Of a DNA stretch of 64,000 nt, positions 26,064 to 34,120 are shown piece by piece. A program made the translations under genes and the position numbers. Under the pieces are notes generated by a model. That model was given only the letters and a program-made list of their open reading frames with translations. It had not been told where the DNA came from and did no database searches. Within the stretch, counting starts at the first letter, position 1. Every line of letters begins with the position of its first letter. This stretch comes from Cupriavidus pauculus (GTDB lineage: Bacteria; Pseudomonadota; Gammaproteobacteria; Burkholderiales; Burkholderiaceae): contig NZ_PJRP01000004.1 of the NCBI RefSeq assembly GCF_002858765.1, positions 62,001 through 126,000 on the forward strand, read 5' to 3'.

Positions 26064-27581
26064 ATGAATTCGACCATGTTACCCCGGCAGCCTATGCATT
26101 CCCAACGCCTTCCTTCCCGTTTCGTTTTCCACGTTTCCGCGCTCCTCGTTGCCGTTTCTACGCTGGCCGGCTGCGCTGTCGGTCCCGATTACCGCAAGCC
26201 CGACGTGCCCAACGCGGAGCACTTCCTTGGGCAGAGCGATGTGGAGCAGCGCCGAGCCGCCACCCGGGCGGATCTTGAAATCTGGTGGGAAGGGTTTGGC
26301 GACGCCGAACTAACGCACTTCGTGCGGCTGGCGCTCGATCAGAACCTCGATCTGGCGGTGGCCGCCGCACGGGTGGCACAGGCTAGGGCAGGGCTACGCT
26401 TCGCGACGGCCGCGCTGCTGCCCTCGGGCGGCGTTAGTGCCCAAGCCGCCAAACAGTACCAGTCCGTAGAGACCCCGCTCGGCCGGGTACTGAATACGGC
26501 CCCCAGCTTCGACCGGCATGGCAGCCTGTACGAGGCCGACCTGACCGCGAGTTGGGAAATCGATATTTTCGGCGGCCTGCGGCGCGAGCGCGAAGCCTCG
26601 CAGGCGGAGTACCAAGCATCGGAGGCCGGGCTCGCGGCGACCCGCGTGGAGGTGGCGGCACAGGCCGCCGACACCTACGTGACCATCCGAGGTCTGCAGG
26701 CCCGGCTGTCGATTGCGCGGCAACAGGTGGATACGCAGCAGAAGTTGGTCTCGACTGTCAGGTTGCTTTACGCCAAGGGGCTGGCGGCCGCGTTGGAGGT
26801 GCAGCAAGCGGAAGGCGCGCTCGCGCAGGTGGAGGCCACGATTCCGGAACTCGAATCCGGACTCGATGTCGCGTTTAACGCGATGGACGTACTGCTCGGC
26901 AGCCCTCCAGGCACCTACCGCGCCGAACTCGCCGACATCAAGGCGATCCCCGTCGCGCCAAGGATCGAAGCCACGGGCGCGCCAGCTGACTTGCTGCGGC
27001 GGCGCCCCGACCTGATCGTGGCGGAGCGCAGGCTGGCGGCGTCTAATGCCCGGATCGGCGCCGCCATCGCCGAGTACTATCCGAAGGTCACGCTCAGCGG
27101 GTTGCTGGGCAGTGCGACGACGGTTGCCAGCGGCAACCTGTTCTCGGCCGGCGCTAACCAAGCTGCCGGCGTCGCAGGCCTGCGCTGGCGACTGTTCGAC
27201 TTTGGGCGCATTGGGGCGCAGATCGATCAGGCCAAGGGGCAGGAGGCCGAGGCGCTGGCTGGCTATCGACTGGCGGTGTTGCATGCATCGGAGGATGTCG
27301 AGAATGCTTTCACGGCGCTGGTCAAGCGCGAGGAGCAGACCCGCACCCTACAACGCGGGGAACTGGCGCTCAGGCAGGCGCGGAATTCGTCGTTCGCGGC
27401 CTACCAGAAGGGCGTCGTCCGCCTGATCGAAGTGCTGCTCGCGGACGAGAACCTGCTGAAGACGTCCGATGCGAAAGCGCAGGCCGAAGCGCAAACGTCT
27501 CGCGCGGCCATCGCTGCATTCAAGGCTTTGGGCGGAGGTTGGCAGGCGCCTGCGGTGCCGCCGGGGGGTGCAGCGCTCTAG
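26064..27581 (+). CDS. Outer-membrane efflux factor, NodT/OprM type lipoprotein
   Basis: The protein has a lipobox (STLAGCAVGPDYRKP) and two TolC-type repeats: WWEGFGDAELTHFVRLALDQNLDL opening the first, and APADLLRRRPDLIVAERRLA with IGAAIAEYYPKVTLSGLLG opening the second. It completes the tripartite efflux pump. Start choice is open: the promoter excludes 26031; ATGs at 26064, 26076 and 26094 all leave a usable signal and none has a strong ribosome site. The first gives 505 residues. Confidence 0.9.
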   Translation: MNSTMLPRQPMHSQRLPSRFVFHVSALLVAVSTLAGCAVGPDYRKPDVPNAEHFLGQSDVEQRRAATRADLEIWWEGFGDAELTHFVRLALDQNLDLAVAAARVAQARAGLRFATAALLPSGGVSAQAAKQYQSVETPLGRVLNTAPSFDRHGSLYEADLTASWEIDIFGGLRREREASQAEYQASEAGLAATRVEVAAQAADTYVTIRGLQARLSIARQQVDTQQKLVSTVRLLYAKGLAAALEVQQAEGALAQVEATIPELESGLDVAFNAMDVLLGSPPGTYRAELADIKAIPVAPRIEATGAPADLLRRRPDLIVAERRLAASNARIGAAIAEYYPKVTLSGLLGSATTVASGNLFSAGANQAAGVAGLRWRLFDFGRIGAQIDQAKGQEAEALAGYRLAVLHASEDVENAFTALVKREEQTRTLQRGELALRQARNSSFAAYQKGVVRLIEVLLADENLLKTSDAKAQAEAQTSRAAIAAFKALGGGWQAPAVPPGGAAL

Positions 27582-27866
27582 GGGAATGCGGCCAGGCCAT
27601 GGGTCTCCGTTGATGCAACCCTGGCCTGCTTGCGCTCGCTGCGTCGCGACGCGCATGCGCTGCCGTTTCTCTACACGCCGGCGCTCATCTTCCTCGGATA
27701 CGTGGCCTGGCGATCAGCATTTGGCCCAACATTGTGCCGCCATCCATATCGATCTGGGACGCGGCGTGCGCCCAGGCTCGGCATGGGGGACCGCACATCA
27801 ACGTGGTGACAGATGGCATGCATTTCGCTACTAAGTCAAGTGTGCATTCAGTATCGGGAGTGATAG

Positions 27867-28106
27867 ATGGCAACGTATGAACGCGGAGGCGTTGTCATCG
27901 TGAGCGGTGTGGAAGAGATCACCGGTGGAAGGTACAGGGGGCAGCTCACGATCGATACTGGCGGTGGTATCTGGCTTTACTGTTGCGCCAAGTTTCGAAA
28001 CACTCCACTTGATGCGCGTACCGATGCGGATGCGGATGTGGAGTACGCATATCGGAAATTTCTAGCAGAACCGCTCGGCGCCCAACGGCCCTGTAATCTT
28101 CATTGA
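27867..28106 (+). CDS. Small hypothetical protein
   Basis: This 79-residue frame follows GGGAG by 5-6 bases. Beta-rich N-terminus (GGVVIVSGVEEITGGRYRGQ, LTIDTGGGIWLY) and a charged end suggest a small soluble beta protein. I recognise no family. It is isolated between the efflux genes and the LuxR regulator. Confidence 0.5.
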   Translation: MATYERGGVVIVSGVEEITGGRYRGQLTIDTGGGIWLYCCAKFRNTPLDARTDADADVEYAYRKFLAEPLGAQRPCNLH

Positions 28107-28314
28107 TGCTATTCAGCTGGCCATCGAACCGAGACCGATGTTGAGCACGACGACCTGTTCAGACGGGGCGCCTATGACGAGGATCGTCAGACGGGGACGT
28201 GCATTCAGCAACTGAATGCCCGCCCTGCGAGCGATGCTTTCTCCCCAAGGCTATTGTCAGGCTAGCCCAAGATCACCGAAGATTAGTCATTCGCCCATCC
28301 TTCCTGGGGACGAC

Positions 28315-29115
28315 ATGCATCCACTCTCGGATTCCGCAAACCAGTCGCACCGCGAAGACGTCTTTGCGCTCTGGGACCGACTGGCCGAGTTCTCCGCAGG
28401 CGAAGCCGATGCCGCGCTCACCCATTTATTAAGCACGCTCTGTGCAATGGTCACGGCACACAATGCACTTTGGGCTGTAGTTGTGCGATTACCTTCGATC
28501 GCGCGTAAGGATCCCTTGTTCGGCTGGCGTCCACGCCTGGTTCGGCTCCTGCATCCTGTACCCGCAATGGTCGCTTCCGTGCAGGAGCAGTTCGACACGC
28601 TATGGTCCGGCAACGTCGATTCGTCACATGTCGTGGCCGTGTCGGGGGACGAGCCGTTCCGCGCTAACCTGCTCTTCGAGGCGATGCCCGCCGAATGGTT
28701 TGAAGGCGCCCACTATCGCCGTCACTACCTCGAAGTGGGTCACGCCGACAGCATCCAAGTGCGTTGTTCGCTCAATGACGACGTGCGCATTCATCTCTTC
28801 GTGTTTCGCGATCTGCAAGCCCCGCGCTTCTCCGCGCCGGATCTCGAGCTTCTGGGCTTCGTGATGCATGGGCTGAGATGGTACTACCGGCAGCAACTGC
28901 TAAGCCACGGTCTGCTCATCGCCGACGCTTCGCTGACATCCGCCGAGCGAAGGGTGTTGCTGGGGCTGCTCGACGGACTGACGGAAAAGCAGATCGCGCA
29001 GAAGCTCGAGCAGAGTCCGAACACGACGCATGTCCACATCAAGTCAATCTACGCAAAATTCAACGTTCGGAATCGCTCGACGCTCACCGCGCTGTGGCTC
29101 GGCAAGTTGCGATAA
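28315..29115 (+). CDS. LuxR-family transcriptional regulator
   Basis: The 266-residue protein has a C-terminal LuxR/GerE domain (LTSAERRVLLGLLDGLTEKQ, IAQKLEQSPNTTHVHIKSIYAKFNVRNRSTLTALW). The N-terminal 190 residues contain no receiver or obvious autoinducer domain and may be a novel ligand-binding region. GGGGA precedes the ATG at 28315; upstream codons are not protein-like. The target is not evident; the nearest genes are the DMT exporter and a small membrane ORF. Confidence 0.85.
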   Translation: MHPLSDSANQSHREDVFALWDRLAEFSAGEADAALTHLLSTLCAMVTAHNALWAVVVRLPSIARKDPLFGWRPRLVRLLHPVPAMVASVQEQFDTLWSGNVDSSHVVAVSGDEPFRANLLFEAMPAEWFEGAHYRRHYLEVGHADSIQVRCSLNDDVRIHLFVFRDLQAPRFSAPDLELLGFVMHGLRWYYRQQLLSHGLLIADASLTSAERRVLLGLLDGLTEKQIAQKLEQSPNTTHVHIKSIYAKFNVRNRSTLTALWLGKLR

Positions 29116-29130
29116 CGAATGGCAGAGCGG

Positions 29131-29262
29131 CTAAGGTGCGAACAGATCCAACCCGGCAAGGGCCAGTGCGCCGCTCAACGCGATGGCGGCCGTGGAATCC
29201 GCGAGCAGCAGGATGGCACCCGACAGCCAGCAGGCGAACGTGAAACCAATTGCTGCTTTCAT
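29131..29262 (-). CDS. Small hydrophobic protein, 43 residues
   Basis: The minus strand encodes MKAAIGFTFACWLSGAILLL, followed by ADSTAAIALSGALALAGLDL and FAP, with AGGTG 6 bases before the ATG. Two hydrophobic stretches joined by ADST suggest a hairpin membrane peptide. It lies 111 bases after the DMT exporter gene, on the same strand. The size makes the call tentative, but composition and ribosome site are good. Confidence 0.5.
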   Translation of the reverse strand: MKAAIGFTFACWLSGAILLLADSTAAIALSGALALAGLDLFAP

Positions 29263-29373
29263 GGTGGCACCTGATTCGTAGATGGGCTGAGGCGAGCCCA
29301 CTCGGCCGCCAACGGAATAAGTGCCTCAGCGAACGCGCAGGCAGAATGCATCTTCCCGCCCCAAGAGGTATCG

Positions 29374-30276
29374 CTAACATCGCGCCTTGACGCTATGCCT
29401 GGTACCCACCGACGCTGCCAGCCAGATGCCGAGCAGGACGGCAATGAAACTGACAACAAGACGCGTACTTACGGGTTCCCGCAGGAACAGAACACCGCCG
29501 AGGGCCGCAACGGGGGGGACCAGTAGTTGGATGATGGCGGCGGACATCGCAGGCAGTTGTCGGATGACTGCTCCCCAGACGACAAAGCCGAAAGCCGATG
29601 TCACGGCACCTGACGCTACGGCGAGGGCAACGCCGGCTACGCTCGCATGGGCATGGCCATTAAGCATCCAGCCGAGGCCGATGCAGATCGGCGTCGCGCG
29701 TAGGAAGTTTCCTGCCGTTGCTGACAGTGGACTTGCCGCTCGCCTGCCTCGTAATGTATAGATCCCCCATGCCACGCCTGCGCCGACCATCATCAGCAAG
29801 CCCGAGAATCGCGGAACGCCGACGCCGGGTGAAGTCAGGGATAGCAATCCAGCAATGGCCAGGAGATAGCCCAACAGGGCCATGCGGTGGAAGCGCTCGC
29901 CTTTGAGGAGACAGGCAATAAATATTGTCAGTTGTACCGTCCCGAACAGCACGAGCGCACCGGAACTGACGCCGAGGGATAGGTACGACAATGAAAACAG
30001 AATCACGAAAATCCCCAGCGCTGTCGCCGAGATCCAGTCAGGGTCGGGGCGGGGCTGCCGAGCATACGCCGGTCTCAGCTTCGTCACGACCAGTAGCGTC
30101 GCGCCTCCGGCCAGCAGCCGGATATCGGAGAACGTCGCTGCGTCGATGGCGTAGTTGAACAGTGCGACGCGGCACAGCAGCGCGTTTACGGCAAATGCAG
30201 CGATCGCAATCGCGCCCTGCAGGGCGCAAGTCGGCGTGATCGCACTGGGGTCTGCGGGAGTCAGATAGGCATTCAT
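29374..30276 (-). CDS. DMT-superfamily transporter (EamA type)
   Basis: The 300-residue membrane protein has two EamA repeats with about ten hydrophobic segments (for example LGIFVILFSLSYLSLGVSSG and PPVAALGGVLFLREPVSTRL). Family members usually export amino acids or metabolites. GGAAGGG precedes the ATG. No substrate evidence is available from neighbours. Confidence 0.88.
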   Translation of the reverse strand: MNAYLTPADPSAITPTCALQGAIAIAAFAVNALLCRVALFNYAIDAATFSDIRLLAGGATLLVVTKLRPAYARQPRPDPDWISATALGIFVILFSLSYLSLGVSSGALVLFGTVQLTIFIACLLKGERFHRMALLGYLLAIAGLLSLTSPGVGVPRFSGLLMMVGAGVAWGIYTLRGRRAASPLSATAGNFLRATPICIGLGWMLNGHAHASVAGVALAVASGAVTSAFGFVVWGAVIRQLPAMSAAIIQLLVPPVAALGGVLFLREPVSTRLVVSFIAVLLGIWLAASVGTRHSVKARC

Positions 30277-30934
30277 CGCCCTTCCTTTCTTTAGCGTCGT
30301 AAGCCTTTGGCAGGCGCATTGCGCCGCACCTCTTGCGTTTGCTGGAGAGTAGGAGGCTTGATGGCGTCCGGAAATAACCTGAATAGGTGACCAAGTGCTG
30401 GCGCCTGCGAAAGGTTGCGTCAGTCCAGGGAGAAATGCCGGATGATGGGATGTCGTGAAGACTTGACGGTCTGGGGATGGACGCCACCCACGAAGGGTTC
30501 TGGTCCAGAAGCGCTGCCGCTCGCTACCGCTGCCGCCGCAACGCCCACCGCACCTGTCCCAACATGTCGAGGCTGTCGCTGAAAAGCGGTTGGTGCAAGT
30601 GGTGAGATGAGACTGGATTTTGTATCACTACGTATCCAGGCGGATCGGGTACATATGCCGATACGAGAAGGCTATCGGATGACACACCGCCGATACGCCT
30701 TTCCCGTCGAATGGAATCCCGAGCACCGGTCGTGAGAGATCGCCATGAATTCGATGCCGCTGGTCAAGCTGGCATGGAATTACGCCCAATCGAAGACCGC
30801 CACTGCGTGCGACGGGCGCCCTAAATTGCGCCATTCCCCGGCGCCTTTTCCGAAAACCCGGGCGATTTCGACAAGGCTTCGTACCGACCGCGGTTCAGTA
30901 TCACCTTTGCACATATCCCCAAGAGAGAACCCCC
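30277..30934. other. Intergenic region without a supported gene
   Basis: In 658 bases between divergent genes I see only short ORFs (for example 30628-30834 minus, 68 codons) with no ribosome site or recognisable sequence. The downstream end should hold the hydrolase promoter. Confidence 0.4.
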
Positions 30935-31798
30935 ATGCTTGCCACGCTTAACGGCACAGAGCTATTTTTCGATATCGATGGTGAGGGATTCCGCCCGACG
31001 CGCGGTGCACTGTTGGAAAAGCCGGTGCTGGTAGTGATTCATGGCGGTCTAGGCTTTGACCACGGCTACCTGAAGCCAGGGCTGTCGGCCCTGCGCGATC
31101 TGGCGCAGGTGCTGTATGTCGACCTGCGTGGGCAGGGACGCTCCGGACGGCCGCCTCTGGAAACCTGCACGCTCGAACAGATGGCCGACGACGTCGCGGC
31201 GCTTTGCGCACACCTTGGCGTGGGTCCCGTGCATGTATTCGGCCACTCGGCTGGCGGTTTCGTCGCCATGCATCTGGCGCTGCGCCACCCCAACCTGGTA
31301 CGGGGACTGGTGCTGTGCAGCAGCTCGCCGACCGTGCAGCCAATCATGGATGACGGCGACGAGCCGGCGCCTTCGCTGGCTTCTCGCGCTCCGCCCGTAA
31401 CAATGGCGGTGGCGAGCCGTGTGTTCCGCGGTGACATCACTGCCGACAGTGTGGCGGCATTTTTCCGGGACGTGGGTCCCTACTATGCTGCGCCAGCCCA
31501 CATGGATGTGCCGCCGACGATCACGGCGCTCAGCATTGCCTCCGTCGACATGATGCGCCATTTCATGACCGTGCTGGCACCGGCCTACGACTTGCGGTCA
31601 GATCTGGGTCGCATCGGTGTCCGGACCATGGTGCTGGTCGGCAAGCACGATTGGGTATGCCCGCCGCGCGCGAGCCGGGCCATTGCGCGCGGCATCCCGG
31701 GCGCGACGTTAGTGGAGTTTGAGCAGGCCGGTCACTTTCCGTTTTCCGAGACCCCCACGGCCTTCATCAACGTCATGGCGGAGTACTTCGCCAATTGA
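30935..31798 (+). CDS. Alpha/beta hydrolase (proline iminopeptidase-like)
   Basis: The 287-residue protein has the oxyanion motif VIHGGLGFDHGYL, YVDLRGQGRSGRPP, the nucleophile elbow FGHSAGGFVA, the acid in LVGKHDWVCPP and the His in EQAGHFPF. The HGG-G-D-H-GYL block resembles proline iminopeptidases and related lactone/ester hydrolases. Substrate unknown. AAGAGAG lies upstream of the ATG. It is monocistronic, followed by a relic of a repeat-protein gene. Confidence 0.88.
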   Translation: MLATLNGTELFFDIDGEGFRPTRGALLEKPVLVVIHGGLGFDHGYLKPGLSALRDLAQVLYVDLRGQGRSGRPPLETCTLEQMADDVAALCAHLGVGPVHVFGHSAGGFVAMHLALRHPNLVRGLVLCSSSPTVQPIMDDGDEPAPSLASRAPPVTMAVASRVFRGDITADSVAAFFRDVGPYYAAPAHMDVPPTITALSIASVDMMRHFMTVLAPAYDLRSDLGRIGVRTMVLVGKHDWVCPPRASRAIARGIPGATLVEFEQAGHFPFSETPTAFINVMAEYFAN

Positions 31799-31808
31799 TG
31801 GCCACGTG

Positions 31809-31920
31809 CAGCGAAAGGTCGACCGAAGCACCAACGGCTCCAAAGTGGGAAAACCTGAGCCGTATCTGGACGGCGCCCGGACCGGCAAGCCGGATCCGGG
31901 CACCACAGTAAAGCCAGTGC
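31809..31920 (+). pseudogene. Relic of the DPYTDGAKxGKP repeat-protein family
   Basis: The frame starting at 31800 reads STNGSKVGKPEPYLDGARTG followed by KPDPGTT, which matches the repeat unit of the secreted protein at 47795-48115 (DGAKVGKADPYTDGAKTGKP) with several substitutions. No signal peptide or start codon belongs to it here; the frame runs on from noise inside the hydrolase gene. A decayed copy is the simplest reading. Confidence 0.6.
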
Positions 31921-32011
31921 CCAATGTCTTTTCCTCGGCGCGGCTATTTCAGAGCCGATTGCGGCAACGGGACGCGCTGGGCCTGCTATAACGAGGTTTT
32001 GCGCCACTGTC

Positions 32012-32233
32012 ATGCAGCCGTCCATGCGCAAGTCCCGCAAGTACCCCGACACCAAGGAACAACTCGCCCGTGCCGTAAAGTCGTTGCGCCAGCGCGGCTA
32101 TTCGGAGGACACGGTGCTCCAACTCGTGCTAGAGGCGTACCGGGCGCCACCGCCAGAAAAACCATGGGGCCTGCATCCGGGCTGGAACGGACTCAATCCG
32201 CCACGTCGGCCGGGTGATCCCACGCCGGAATGA
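32012..32233 (+). CDS. Small hypothetical protein
   Basis: The 73-residue frame contains an amphipathic helical part (TKEQLARAVKSLRQRGYSED, TVLQLVLEAYRAPP) followed by a Pro/Trp-rich tail. Composition is clearly protein-like, and the helical part resembles a recombination-regulator (RecX-like) repeat only superficially. ATG at 32012 or 32024 could start it; neither has a strong ribosome site. Confidence 0.5.
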   Translation: MQPSMRKSRKYPDTKEQLARAVKSLRQRGYSEDTVLQLVLEAYRAPPPEKPWGLHPGWNGLNPPRRPGDPTPE

Positions 32234-32466
32234 CGTAGCACTGCCACGTTGCGCCGGGAAGCTGAGCTGAGGAGTGGCGACGGCCAATTGCATTCGCTAG
32301 TCACCCCTTGGCGATCCTAGATGCGCAAGAGTTGCACTATCCGGCATCAGGCCCAATGCCGCCGTTAGCGGTCGTTCGAAACGCGTCCGATGCGGCCCTT
32401 CGAACATGAACGGCGCCATCCTGGGTTGCTGCTGTGGGATGGCGCGCTTCGAGAGCCTGAGCGAGG

Positions 32467-33495
32467 TTACGCGCTCAAGTCGAGTACCACACGCCCTTCG
32501 ATTGAGCCTTTGCGTAAGCGGGTGAGTACATCGTTAATGTCCTCAAGTGGTGCCGTTGACACCGTCGCCTTGACGGCGCCGTGTGCGGCAAAGTCGAGCG
32601 CTTCCTGCAGATCGCTGCGCGTGCCAACGATGGAGCCACGGATGGTGATGCCTTTGAGCACGACGTCGAAGATCGGCGTTGGAAAGTCACCAGGAGGCAG
32701 GCCATTCAGCGATACCGTGCCGCCACGGCGCACCATGTTGATCGCCTGGCCGAACGCTTTGGGAGATACGGCTGTAACCAGGGCGCCATGCGCACCGCCA
32801 ATTTCCTTCTGCAAGTATGCGACCGGGTCGGTCGTCGATGCATTGACAGCAACTTCGGCGCCAAGGCGCCGCGCAAGGTCAAGCTTGGTGTCGTCAATAT
32901 CCACGGCAGCAACGCGCAGGCCCATTGCACGAGCATACTGAACGGCGACGTGGCCCAATCCGCCGATTCCAGATATGACCACCCATTGACCGGGGCGGGT
33001 GTCAGTGACCTTCAGCCCCTTATAGACAGTGACGCCGGCGCAAAGGATTGGGGCGATGTCCACGAAGTTAACGCTGTCCGGTAGCAGGCCGACGTAGTTG
33101 GGGTCGGCGACGACATACTCGCCGTAGCCACCATTCACCGAATAGCCGGTGTTTTGCTGCTTCTCGCAGAGCGTTTCCCATCCCTGCAAGCAGTGCTCGC
33201 AATAGCCACATGCGGAATATAGCCACGGCACGCCGACGCGATCGCCTTCCTTGACTCGCTTTACACCAGCGCCGACGCCGGAAACATAGCCGACGCCTTC
33301 GTGACCGGGGATGAAGGGGAGTGAGGGTTTGACTGGCCAGTCGCCGTCCGCCGCGTGTAGGTCGGTGTGGCAGACCCCAGACGCTGCAATCTTGACTTGA
33401 ATCTGGCCCGGGCCGGGTGTTGGAACAGGAACCTCGTCGAGGGTGAGTGGCGCTCGAAACTCGCGAACTACTGCCGCTTTCATTGTCGCTGTCAT
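32467..33495 (-). CDS. adhP: Zinc-dependent alcohol dehydrogenase (AdhP/AdhA type)
   Basis: The 342-residue MDR protein has catalytic zinc ligands Cys42 ([14 protein letters not shown]), His65-Glu66 (PGHEGVGYV) and Cys152, the structural zinc quartet Cys96, 99, 102 and 110, and the NAD-binding GIGGLG (176-181). It matches bacterial NAD-dependent alcohol dehydrogenases acting on ethanol and other primary alcohols. It is a single gene with no regulator beside it. Confidence 0.92.
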   Translation of the reverse strand: MTATMKAAVVREFRAPLTLDEVPVPTPGPGQIQVKIAASGVCHTDLHAADGDWPVKPSLPFIPGHEGVGYVSGVGAGVKRVKEGDRVGVPWLYSACGYCEHCLQGWETLCEKQQNTGYSVNGGYGEYVVADPNYVGLLPDSVNFVDIAPILCAGVTVYKGLKVTDTRPGQWVVISGIGGLGHVAVQYARAMGLRVAAVDIDDTKLDLARRLGAEVAVNASTTDPVAYLQKEIGGAHGALVTAVSPKAFGQAINMVRRGGTVSLNGLPPGDFPTPIFDVVLKGITIRGSIVGTRSDLQEALDFAAHGAVKATVSTAPLEDINDVLTRLRKGSIEGRVVLDLSA

Positions 33496-34120
33496 CGCAA
33501 CCCCTTGCAGAACGAAGGAACGTAGGCGCCGGGTGGCAGCCTAGGAATTTCAAACCTTAGCGTGGGGTGCCGGTCCCTGTGATGAAAGATATCGAAGGTC
33601 GATTGAAACGAAATGGTGAGCGGCGCGGCGCGCGAATTTCGGGGCTTATCCGGCGTATTGCGGAAGCCGCGAAATGTTCCTGCCGCATGCAAGGACTACC
33701 AATACGGCTCCGCGATGCGCGTGGTAGACGCGGTAGCCGGGACCGCGATCGATCCGCATTTCGACGATTGGCGCGGTGTCTCCACGACTTCAAGTCGGTC
33801 TTGAGGCGATATGACCCTTTAGCTTGCCGCTGCCACGTACGTTAATAACCCACGCCGAATCCGACTTTTCCAAGACCGCCTCTGTCTTTGCTATTGCCGT
33901 CTTCAAACCAATTGCCCGTCGACTGTGGCGCATTGCGCACAAATTCCTCGCGGTTCACGAACCGCGCGGGTCGTGTTCGTCACGTGATGTATTCGGCTCA
34001 CGTCTGCGCCGAATCCCTCGTGCTTGGACAGGACCAAAGGGTGTACGGCTTGTCGGGTTCGCTGACCTCGATTAGCCTGCTATCGATGCCGATTCTTTGC
34101 TGCGCAAGGATACCCATCTG
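33496..34120. other. Divergent intergenic region
   Basis: These 625 bases separate the alcohol dehydrogenase and the GGDEF-EAL gene. A hairpin CGCGGTTC / GAACCGCG with a 2-base loop lies at 33949-33966. Short ORFs are Arg/Cys-rich and unsupported. Confidence 0.4.

Noticed and set aside
26394..27284. 296-codon minus-strand ORF
   Set aside because: Antisense to the outer-membrane factor gene, whose frame has clear TolC motifs.
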